64,000 nt of DNA, taken from Oligoflexia bacterium. Its GTDB lineage: Bacteria; Bdellovibrionota; Bacteriovoracia; Bacteriovoracales; Bacteriovoracaceae. The stretch spans positions 62,001-126,000 of the forward strand of contig JADFZW010000012.1 in the NCBI GenBank assembly GCA_015232355.1, in the 5' to 3' direction. Shown here in pieces: positions 35,599 to 42,694 of this stretch (positions within the stretch are counted from its first letter, which is position 1; each line of letters begins with the position of its first letter). Position numbers and translations under genes: made by a program. The notes beneath the pieces were generated by a model that made no database searches, was not told where the DNA came from, and saw nothing but the letters and a program-made list of their open reading frames with translations.

Positions 35599-36945
35599 AT
35601 GAAGCAATGGAAGTTTAATTCAATCGCAAAATTAACTGTAACATTTTCAGTAATTTCTCTTACTATTACTGCAAATAATTTAGCATATTCTTCTTGTTAT
35701 AAAACCATAAAAGAAATGGAATTTCCAAAAGAAGAAGCAGTGGTATTTTTTAGCGCAAAAGATATGAATCCAAACTCAGAAATGACAATGGTAGATCAAC
35801 TTCGCTTTAATAAATTAGAAATTGGTAATGGTCGAACAAGTGACTTTCAAAGCAATACCTCTTTACTAAAAGAAGTTTTAAAATCGTCTGCTATGAACAC
35901 CTTAAGTTCACTTATACCACATGAAAAAATACCTAATTTTGTAAAAAAAACAGGCAATGGTATTCGTAATATTTACAATGCCATAAACAAAACAATAGAA
36001 ATTCGAGATCAAAATAGTCCACGCAAAACTTCTTATCTTTTAGAAGATGCTCAACTCTATCTTGATAGCAAAAAAGAGAATCCTAAAGTAGATGTTGTTG
36101 GAGCATCACTAGAATTATTTCTGGCCGAAACCACTAAAATATCTAATTTATCAATTGAAGATACTGCCAAACTACTTTTAAAGGCCAATTCTATAGAGTA
36201 TATTTGTGGTAGTTCAAAGATAGAAAATACCAATGATATTAAACAATTTCATTATGATAATTTCAACACTCTTGTAAAAAGAGTAACCGATGGTGATCTA
36301 CAAGAGAAATTAAATGAACATCAAGGAAAAATAATTTTTCCATTACCTCCTAAAAAACAAGAAGAAATAAAACAATTGTCTGATCTAAATGATGCTAGTC
36401 CAACCAGTGATGATGATGGTGGTTTACTTTGGGATTTATTTAGTGGTTTAGGATCTTTGGTTGGTAAGACAATTAGTACTACCGCTAAAATAGTTACCTT
36501 TCCTGTTACATTCCCAATAAAAACTACTTATAAAACGGCCAAGGCAATATGTAGTGGTACTGTAAGTGCCGTAAATGGAACAATCAAAGTTCTTTCTTTT
36601 GCTAAAGATGTATATAATGTTTTAAATGAATCAGGTGATTCTAAGCAATCAAAGATAATACCAAAATCGTCACAAAATGCATCACTACCTTCTATTAGAA
36701 AATCTGAAACTGTTACTAAAGATGAATCTGATAATGAAAATGAAGATGAAAAAAGTGATAAGGATACAAAAAATGATCTCACTCCAGTTATTATCGATGT
36801 TACAAAGGTAAGAAATAAAGCAATCGAGCATTTAATAAGTGAATCAACTACAACAGAACAACTACGTTTAACTTGCAAGAATTGCGATGCTGAATATTAC
36901 GCTAAACTTTTCAAACTAAACAATAAAAAAGATCAAATAAATTAA
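35599..36945 (+). CDS. Exported protein of unknown function
   Basis: The start is placed at the ATG at 35599, because the preceding GGGAGGA (from 35586) forms a strong ribosome site; an in-frame ATG at 35584 would put this site inside the gene. The signal peptide is KLTVTFSVISLTITANNLAYS, followed by a Cys that lacks a lipobox. The 448 residues are helical and polar. Near residues 275-345 is a glycine-rich, partly hydrophobic segment (GGLLWDLFSGLGSLVGKTIS, then repeated TFPVTFPIKTTYKTAK). An acidic Asp/Glu/Lys stretch follows, and the end holds TCKNCDAEYY. It converges with the next exported gene with a 4-nt overlap. No family recognised. Confidence 0.65.
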   Translation: MKQWKFNSIAKLTVTFSVISLTITANNLAYSSCYKTIKEMEFPKEEAVVFFSAKDMNPNSEMTMVDQLRFNKLEIGNGRTSDFQSNTSLLKEVLKSSAMNTLSSLIPHEKIPNFVKKTGNGIRNIYNAINKTIEIRDQNSPRKTSYLLEDAQLYLDSKKENPKVDVVGASLELFLAETTKISNLSIEDTAKLLLKANSIEYICGSSKIENTNDIKQFHYDNFNTLVKRVTDGDLQEKLNEHQGKIIFPLPPKKQEEIKQLSDLNDASPTSDDDGGLLWDLFSGLGSLVGKTISTTAKIVTFPVTFPIKTTYKTAKAICSGTVSAVNGTIKVLSFAKDVYNVLNESGDSKQSKIIPKSSQNASLPSIRKSETVTKDESDNENEDEKSDKDTKNDLTPVIIDVTKVRNKAIEHLISESTTTEQLRLTCKNCDAEYYAKLFKLNNKKDQIN

Positions 36946-37604
36946 TTATGTTTTTCATATGGTGACTTACTAGCAACACCCTCACACTGCTTTGGTGGAT
37001 TTAGTCTATCAATATAATCATGAGTAACATGTACTCCTGAAGCGGCCACCATTTCAACACCAGTTTTTTTATCTTTACAACGAATAACAAAAGTGATCTT
37101 TGGACTTGCTTCCATTTCTCCTGGTTTAGTCCAATAATATGGATACCAACAACCATTTCCATTGTTTAATGAAGCAGCAAAGTTATTTTGCTCAAACACC
37201 TTGTATCCTAAGAAAAATTCCTTATGAACTAACCCCATATCCTTTTCAATTCCAGGTTTAGTTGGATGTAATAGAACATATTGAAATTTTTTATGTGATT
37301 CTGCTGTTAGGTCTTTAATATATGCTGAAATTCCAACATAATTAGATCCACAAAATCTAGCAAAAGCAATTTTATTAAATGCACTTCCTGTTTCATTCTT
37401 ACTGCCAGCTCCTATTTCTGAAATCCATTTACATGAGATAATAGCAGCGTTTTTTGCAGTATCCAGTGTTTTCTCAATAGTTGAACAATCCTCTTTAGGA
37501 TCAAAAGCATTAGTTTTAGTAGACTGATCTGATGCCACAGATGCCTTAATTAGATTAAAATTTAAACAAAATATTAACCCTAAAATTATTAAAGTTAATT
37601 TCAT
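36942..37604 (-). CDS. Exported protein of unknown function
   Basis: ATG at 37604 is preceded at good distance by AGGAGA, so it is preferred over the TTG at 37610. The 220-residue protein has a clear signal peptide (KLTLIILGLIFCLNFNLIKA) and a compact mature domain with aromatic and Gly residues (NNGNGCWYPYYWTKPGEMEA) and four or five cysteines (DCSTI, ISCKW, RFCGSNY, NGCWY, IRCKDKK, KQCEG), suggesting a disulfide-bonded periplasmic or secreted protein. It converges on the preceding exported gene (4-nt overlap) and is divergent from the coiled-coil gene at 37823 across a 218-bp spacer with a direct repeat. Family unknown. Confidence 0.65.
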   Translation of the reverse strand: MKLTLIILGLIFCLNFNLIKASVASDQSTKTNAFDPKEDCSTIEKTLDTAKNAAIISCKWISEIGAGSKNETGSAFNKIAFARFCGSNYVGISAYIKDLTAESHKKFQYVLLHPTKPGIEKDMGLVHKEFFLGYKVFEQNNFAASLNNGNGCWYPYYWTKPGEMEASPKITFVIRCKDKKTGVEMVAASGVHVTHDYIDRLNPPKQCEGVASKSPYEKHN

Positions 37605-37679
37605 AATCAAATTCTCCTATAAATTAATTATAACTATTTTTTTATCCATCAATTGATTTTATCGGAAAAATTATATAAT

Positions 37680-37761
37680 TCATTAGAGTTAACAAAATCA
37701 TTTACATTGTCATTTTTTGCCTACTTGATCAAGAACATCCGGAATTCTATCATTAGAGTTA
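37680..37761. promoter_or_regulatory. 12-bp direct repeat in divergent spacer (possible operator)
   Basis: TCATTAGAGTTA occurs at 37680-37691 and again at 37750-37761, 70 bp apart (about seven helical turns). Both copies lie in the spacer between the exported gene (minus) and the coiled-coil/FliG-like pair (plus). They may be binding sites of one regulator. Confidence 0.35.
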
Positions 37762-37822
37762 TGTAAACTAATTTTATTGATTTTATTACATACAGATAAA
37801 TAAAATCATAAGGCGGTTGATA

Positions 37823-38242
37823 ATGGCAGATGTGTCACCCATTCAACAAAGACGAATGCAAGATCAAAAAACTAGGCAACAAACTACTGAAGCACGTGAA
37901 GTAACATCAGAATTTGAAAAAAAACAAAAAGATCAGATTAGAAAGTATGAAGAGATGCTTAAAAAAACCAAAAATGATTATGAATTAGAGTTAGGAAGAG
38001 TTAAATCAGAGTACGACAAGAAAAAGATTGATCTGATAAAACGGCAAGATGAGATACTAAAAATGGAACAATTAAAGTTGAGTGAAGAGCTTAGTGATAT
38101 AAAAAAATCCAATGTGGACAGAAAAAATGAATTAAAGATGAGTAATGAATCAGAACTGAGTTCTTTAATTGAATCTCACAACAATACAATAGCAAATGCA
38201 AAAAAGAAATTTGATCTTGAAATGGCCAAAAATAAAAAATAA
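37823..38242 (+). CDS. Coiled-coil protein next to FliG-like protein
   Basis: ATG at 37823 follows AGGCGG by a normal distance; the TTG at 37817 is not needed. The 139-residue protein is almost entirely charged heptad-type coiled coil (KKQKDQIRKYEEMLKKTKND, EYDKKKIDLIKRQDEILKME). It has no signal peptide. It is 43 nt upstream of the FliG-like gene and probably in the same operon, so it may be a structural or linking partner for it. Unrelated to known flagellar coiled-coil proteins as far as can be seen. Confidence 0.7.
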   Translation: MADVSPIQQRRMQDQKTRQQTTEAREVTSEFEKKQKDQIRKYEEMLKKTKNDYELELGRVKSEYDKKKIDLIKRQDEILKMEQLKLSEELSDIKKSNVDRKNELKMSNESELSSLIESHNNTIANAKKKFDLEMAKNKK

Positions 38243-38285
38243 CTTGTTATTATCTCTTTTAAACATCTATTAAGGAGTGTTATCA

Positions 38286-38726
38286 ATGAAAGAAAATAAT
38301 CAAAAAAGTACATTAGGCGGATTCATTGATGGCAAAAAGCAAATAATTGATATGCTTAAAATGATGTCCCCACAAGAAAAGGTACGGTTACTAAAAAATG
38401 TTAAAAACAGAAATCCTATTATGGCCCACGAATTGATGAAAGAGGGCATCTCCTTTGAACAACTCTCTATTATAGGAAAAGATAAACTTCAAATTATTTT
38501 AAGTCATATTAATCCAGCAATTATGGGAATGGCCCTCAAAAGTTCATCGCCACAAACTCAAAGATATATCTTGAAAGAATCACCTCGAGAGTATGCTTTG
38601 GAAGCATATAAAATAATGACAACGCCCATAGAGGGTGCTTCCAGCAAATCAGATATGGCCAAAGAAAAAATCTTAAAATTGGCCACTGATATCTTTGGTA
38701 AACAAATATTCAACATGCTTTCATAA
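38286..38726 (+). CDS. Small FliG middle/C-domain-like protein outside a flagellar locus
   Basis: ATG at 38286 is chosen because AAGGAG lies 7-8 nt upstream. The 146-residue protein resembles part of the flagellar rotor protein FliG: GKKQIIDMLKMMSPQEKVRL and NRNPIMAHELMKEG match the FliG middle domain, FEQLSIIGKDKLQIILSHIN matches the FEDL-x-x-L-x-D-x2-I-Q-x-L-L block, and INPAIMGMALKSSSPQTQRY matches the D-x4-A-x-AL-K-x-A-S block. FliG itself is about 330 residues; the N-terminal domain and the torque-generating C-terminal half are absent. No flagellar genes are nearby. It may be a FliG relative used in another ring or a regulator of FliG assembly. Domain recognition is by pattern, without alignment. 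Confidence 0.65.
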   Translation: MKENNQKSTLGGFIDGKKQIIDMLKMMSPQEKVRLLKNVKNRNPIMAHELMKEGISFEQLSIIGKDKLQIILSHINPAIMGMALKSSSPQTQRYILKESPREYALEAYKIMTTPIEGASSKSDMAKEKILKLATDIFGKQIFNMLS

Positions 38727-38778
38727 ATTTAAATATCCAGTGACAAAATCCCTGATAGATGTTATGGTATTCCACAAA

Positions 38779-39792
38779 ATGAATACAAAAAAAAATCAAC
38801 CCCTAATTTTTGGTCCTATCAAATCTCGTCGTCTGGGAATCTCCCTTGGAATTGATCTTATTCCCCGAAAAGTTTGTTCTCTAGATTGCGTATATTGTGA
38901 ATGCGGAAAAACTTTAACTCTTTCAACTAAAAGAAAAGAATTTTTTAAATTCAAATCAACTATATCAGAAATTGATTCTTTTTTTATGGCCAATCCCAAT
39001 TTACAAACAGATTACATAACCTTTAGTGGTCATGGCGAACCAACTCTTTATAGCAAAATAGGCGAAATAATCTCTTATCTTAAACAAAAATATCCACAAT
39101 ACAAAGTAGCTCTCTTAACGAATTCCACTCTACTCTATCAAGAGGATTTACGAAAAGAGTTGCTGCCACTAGATCTTATCGTCCCTTCTCTCGATGCTGT
39201 CTCTGAAAGTGCTTTTAACAAGATCAACCGCCCTCATTCTCAGTTGACTGTTGATATGGTTTTAGATGGACTACTTAAATTCCGACAAGAATTTAGTGGA
39301 CAATTTTGGGTTGAGGTTTTTATTATTCCTGGAATTAATGATTCAACTGAAGAGATCGTATCAATAAAAGAGTGGCTTACAAAAATCAATCCTCACAAAA
39401 TTCAACTCAATACTTTAGATCGCCCCGGAACAGAATCATCTATTAGAACACCTACAATTAGTGAACTTGAAAATTTACAAAAGCTATTCGAACCATTTGA
39501 AGTGGAGATTTACAATTCAAAGTGGAACGAAATCCATTCATCTTCGTCTCTATCTTCTACCTTATCTTCCTCTACTTCGAACTCCACTTCAAGCACTTCA
39601 AACAATTCAAATATTGAAGATGCTATTATAAACACCATAAAGAGAAGACCATGTACTTTGGAGGATTTAAAAGTTGCTCTAGGTGCAAACAACACTACTC
39701 TCACAATTGAATCGACACTTAAAATACTTTTTGAAAAAAAGATAATCACATCTCGTAAAGAGGATAGAGGAGAATTTTACTTTGTTATATAA
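38779..39792 (+). CDS. Radical SAM protein, COG0731 type, with C-terminal winged-helix-like domain
   Basis: The motif FGPIKSRRLGISLGIDLIPRK, then CSLDCVYCECG (C-x3-C-x2-C, the 4Fe-4S/SAM site), marks the COG0731 branch related to TYW1-like enzymes. The GHGEPTLY and SLDAVSESAFNKINRPH blocks confirm it. Starts at 38764 or 38779 fit homologues, which begin just before FGPI; the frame is open from 38695 but those codons overlap the previous gene. After residue 250 comes a Ser/Thr/Asn low-complexity linker of about 30 residues, then a domain (RRPCTLEDLKVALGAN, STLKILFEKKIITSRKEDRG) that looks like a winged helix. Substrate unknown. Confidence 0.85.
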   Translation: MNTKKNQPLIFGPIKSRRLGISLGIDLIPRKVCSLDCVYCECGKTLTLSTKRKEFFKFKSTISEIDSFFMANPNLQTDYITFSGHGEPTLYSKIGEIISYLKQKYPQYKVALLTNSTLLYQEDLRKELLPLDLIVPSLDAVSESAFNKINRPHSQLTVDMVLDGLLKFRQEFSGQFWVEVFIIPGINDSTEEIVSIKEWLTKINPHKIQLNTLDRPGTESSIRTPTISELENLQKLFEPFEVEIYNSKWNEIHSSSSLSSTLSSSTSNSTSSTSNNSNIEDAIINTIKRRPCTLEDLKVALGANNTTLTIESTLKILFEKKIITSRKEDRGEFYFVI

Positions 39793-39841
39793 GTAAACAA
39801 TTAATTCATTTTCTAATTTTAACTAGGAAGGGGAAGTAACC

Positions 39842-41179
39842 ATGAATAAGGAAAATTTTTTAAAATTTTTTTTCGTATTAACTATTGTAATAACTTTTAC
39901 ATTTTATTATCAAAACAAACAAAAAACACCAGCACCAATCACCTCATATCCAACACTGCTCCCCTCAACAGCTACAACTACGACTACCACTACCAACAAG
40001 AATAAGTATCCTCTCTATAAACTATCTTCCGAAAAAGATGGACAACTAAAATTTGTATTAGCACCACCTCCACATCCATTTGACAGTGATCAATTAAGTC
40101 CATGCAAATTTACTGGGATTCCCAAGCATGGTAAATATGTTAAAGTTATTGACGCCGAAACAAATAAAGAAATAAAACAAGATAACGAACAAAAAAATTC
40201 ACATAACTTAAGTTTCATTGAAGTAATCGACAAAAAAGATATTTACCAAATTAACATAGACAGTAATACAAATATCTATTGTAAAGCAGGGAGTATTTTA
40301 AATTTAAATACAAACGGCACAATCACACTCGGCGGTTCTATCCTAGGCAAAGCAATAATTAGCAAAAATGAAGAAGAAATTTTTTTTACATACATAGAAT
40401 CATTTAATGCTGAAAAAGAGGATTATTATAAGCTAGATTCTATGATCGATAAAAAAATGAAATTTGTAAAAGTTGATACACTTCCTTTTTCAAAAAACCT
40501 TAAAAAATGCACTGATCATGAAAAAACAATCTCTTTAATAAAAGATGGAACAAACAAGAAAGATAAATCAGAACCTGCAACAAAAAATTCTAGCCTAGAA
40601 TACATAAAGGTAGCTGACGAATTTATTATTTATCAAATTAGTCTAAGCAGTGTTTCAGGAGAGGATAAAAATAGAAAAGAATACTGTCAAGGCGATTCAG
40701 TACTCACATTAGAAGGAAATATTGTTAAACTAGGAGATAAAAAATGGGGGAATGTGGAAATAAGTGAAAACAAGAGAGTAATTACAGCATATAAATCAAA
40801 TTCTTCTTCGGCAAAAGAACTTCTCTATTATCACCTAGACATGACGGCCACAAACAACTCGTTCAAATATACCAAAATTGACAATACTCCTAGTACACTA
40901 CCATTCTCGATGGATAACTTAGAAGAATGTGATGGTGGCGGTGGCGGTGGCGTAAAATCAAAATTACCTCAATTTATCGAAATCGGTGATAAAACTATTG
41001 TCAGACTAATTTATAAACTCGATATTACCAGCAAGAATCTATCTCCTTATTGCCTATCATTTTTAACTTTTACACTAGACAACAAAGGAGCAATTTACGA
41101 TCGCACTCATCAGTTATGGGGCAATGTTGAATCAGATAAAGATCAAAAAAAATTAGTTATTTTTCCTGTGAAAATTTGA
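39842..41179 (+). CDS. Membrane-anchored protein with three copies of one Cys-pair module
   Basis: A 445-residue protein with an N-terminal anchor (FLKFFFVLTIVITFTFYY, residues 6-23), a Thr/Pro-rich stalk (about 28-55, including seven consecutive Thr) and three related modules of about 95-110 residues. Each opens with a Pro-Phe-x-x-x-x-Leu-x-x-Cys motif (Cys88, Cys223, Cys363), continues with a (F/Y)I-(E/K)-(V/I) strand and ends with a second Cys and a Leu-rich strand (Cys147, Cys282, Cys404), then a (W)GN(V)E-type strand. The cysteines are probably disulfide-bonded in the periplasm. GGAAGGGGAAG before the ATG is a strong ribosome site. The 3' end overlaps the convergent gene by 27 nt. Family not recognised. 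Confidence 0.7.
   Translation: MNKENFLKFFFVLTIVITFTFYYQNKQKTPAPITSYPTLLPSTATTTTTTTNKNKYPLYKLSSEKDGQLKFVLAPPPHPFDSDQLSPCKFTGIPKHGKYVKVIDAETNKEIKQDNEQKNSHNLSFIEVIDKKDIYQINIDSNTNIYCKAGSILNLNTNGTITLGGSILGKAIISKNEEEIFFTYIESFNAEKEDYYKLDSMIDKKMKFVKVDTLPFSKNLKKCTDHEKTISLIKDGTNKKDKSEPATKNSSLEYIKVADEFIIYQISLSSVSGEDKNRKEYCQGDSVLTLEGNIVKLGDKKWGNVEISENKRVITAYKSNSSSAKELLYYHLDMTATNNSFKYTKIDNTPSTLPFSMDNLEECDGGGGGGVKSKLPQFIEIGDKTIVRLIYKLDITSKNLSPYCLSFLTFTLDNKGAIYDRTHQLWGNVESDKDQKKLVIFPVKI
40931..40950. repeat. Gly-coding tandem repeat in module 3
   Basis: GGTGGC units repeated three times encode six consecutive Gly immediately after Cys363 of the triplicated-module protein. It is one of the 6-bp in-frame repeats common in this window. 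Confidence 0.8.
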
Positions 41180-42694
41180 GTAATACTTAATTAGCTTATA
41201 AATTTCTTGTATGTTTGCTTTAGCATCTAAATCCGTTGGATCTAATAATTCTTGCTTCTGACCTACCTGAAGTGCTTTTATTGCATTTTTGTAAAATATG
41301 GCATCTGACATCTTATTATTTCCTTCCTGTATTGCCATATCTATGTAAGTATAAACCAGATTTGAATACACATTTTTCATTCTTCTTTTATCCATATTAT
41401 CATCATTTTCAAAATCAGCGGCAATACTTTCCCAAAGCAAATGAGGATGTTTATGTAAAATCTGTGTATGAGTATTCAGATAGCAAAATGCTATCAAATA
41501 TGCTCCTATCATAATCTCTACAATATTTTTATTCTTGTTAAATGTTTTGAATGCTTCATATGCTAATAATATAACTGCAAAAAATAAAAATCCCGCACAG
41601 GAATAGAGTCTACACTCTGAAAAATAGGTGTTTTGTGGTATAATAATAGTTGGAAGTAATAACAAGAAGAAAGAAGATAATGAAAAGTAAACAACATTTT
41701 TGTATATAGATTTTCTCGCTAACAAAATCAATATCGCTACCAAAACAACTAACAATATAAAAGAAATAACTACTTTAATATTAATTAAATTCTCATAAGG
41801 TCCAATTGGATAGTAGAGATAAGTTTTTAGTGGAAAAAATATTTTAAAAATATATTGTAACAATATAACTACTTGAGATGATATATAGTAGGGAAGCTCG
41901 CTATAATCTATTAATCCCTTTTGTGCTACTCTGGTAATTCCAGATAGTATCGTATGTCTCCAGATGAAAATCATTATAGTCACTAATATGTATGGAAACA
42001 TTAATTGTAGATACGTTTTTATATTTCGCTGTCTTGAAAAAAAATAGAGGTATAAAAATAAAATACCTGGCAATACGATAGCAAATTCTTTGCACAAAAT
42101 AGCACAGATAAAAGATGCCACCGATGCTATCAATGATAAAATCAAGCTCTGATTCGTATTCAGCTTCATCTTCACACCACGTATAAAAAAATAAATAGAT
42201 ATATAAATAAAAAAAGATGCCATTAGATCTGAGCGCTTTGATATGTGAGTTACTGAGTTAACGTAAATTGGATTTAACAATAAAAAACCAACCAACAAAA
42301 ACCAAAACCATTTACCTCTAGTAAATGATAACAGTGGCGATGAAGAAGGTAGAAGTAGCTTTACTATCTTCACAAACATTGAAACACAAATGAAATGTAA
42401 AAAAATATTTATAATTCTAAAATAGCTCGGATTTGGCCCACCTAATTTATAATTCAAAAGAAAAGACAAATAAAGTAATGGCCTATTCTGAATAGTTGCT
42501 ATTGTACCATCAGGTCCCCATGTTTCTACAGAAGTTATTGGATCAAAAACTTTCATAGCAAACAGGGCCCAACTTTTAATATAGGGATTATTGATGATCT
42601 CAATAGGATCACAACAAATAAAATTAGCATCAAGAGAGATCAGAAATACGAATAAAGAAATGATATATAAAAAAAATATAGATGAATATCTCAT
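41153..42694 (-). CDS. TMTC/PMT-like glycosyltransferase (GT-C), coupled to fibre protein
   Basis: A 513-residue protein with about eleven membrane segments. Family signatures: the first loop ends with QNRPLLYLSFLLNYKLGGPN, matching RPL-x2-L-SF-x-LNY-x-LGG-x-NP of TMTC-type O-mannosyltransferases, and the loop between later segments reads LNPIYVNSVTHISKRSDLMA, matching HP-x-H-x-EAV-x4-GRADLL. The C-terminal 90 residues are soluble and helical, with a weak TPR-like pair, as in TMTC proteins. Its ATG overlaps the stop of the upstream pilin-like gene (ATGA), which implies coupled translation and a joint role. The donor would be a polyprenyl-phosphate sugar. Sugar and acceptor are inferred. Confidence 0.72.
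   Translation of the reverse strand: MRYSSIFFLYIISLFVFLISLDANFICCDPIEIINNPYIKSWALFAMKVFDPITSVETWGPDGTIATIQNRPLLYLSFLLNYKLGGPNPSYFRIINIFLHFICVSMFVKIVKLLLPSSSPLLSFTRGKWFWFLLVGFLLLNPIYVNSVTHISKRSDLMASFFIYISIYFFIRGVKMKLNTNQSLILSLIASVASFICAILCKEFAIVLPGILFLYLYFFSRQRNIKTYLQLMFPYILVTIMIFIWRHTILSGITRVAQKGLIDYSELPYYISSQVVILLQYIFKIFFPLKTYLYYPIGPYENLINIKVVISFILLVVLVAILILLARKSIYKNVVYFSLSSFFLLLLPTIIIPQNTYFSECRLYSCAGFLFFAVILLAYEAFKTFNKNKNIVEIMIGAYLIAFCYLNTHTQILHKHPHLLWESIAADFENDDNMDKRRMKNVYSNLVYTYIDMAIQEGNNKMSDAIFYKNAIKALQVGQKQELLDPTDLDAKANIQEIYKLIKYYSNFHRKNN

Noticed and set aside
35599..35710. Lipoprotein signal in the exported protein at 35.6 kb
   Set aside because: The Cys after the hydrophobic core is preceded by Tyr-Ser-Ser, which does not satisfy a lipobox.
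36528..36878. Open frame of 116 codons opposite the exported protein gene
   Set aside because: It lies entirely antisense to the 35599-36945 gene, which has a signal peptide and a strong ribosome site.
41479..41495. GATAGC-aaaat-GCTATC inverted repeat in the TMTC-like gene
   Set aside because: Six-base arms are expected by chance in a window of this size.
41153..42694. O-antigen ligase or PglL-type oligosaccharyltransferase
   Set aside because: No Wzy_C-type loop; the RPL...F..N and HP...R-D-L blocks fit the TMTC/PMT group better.
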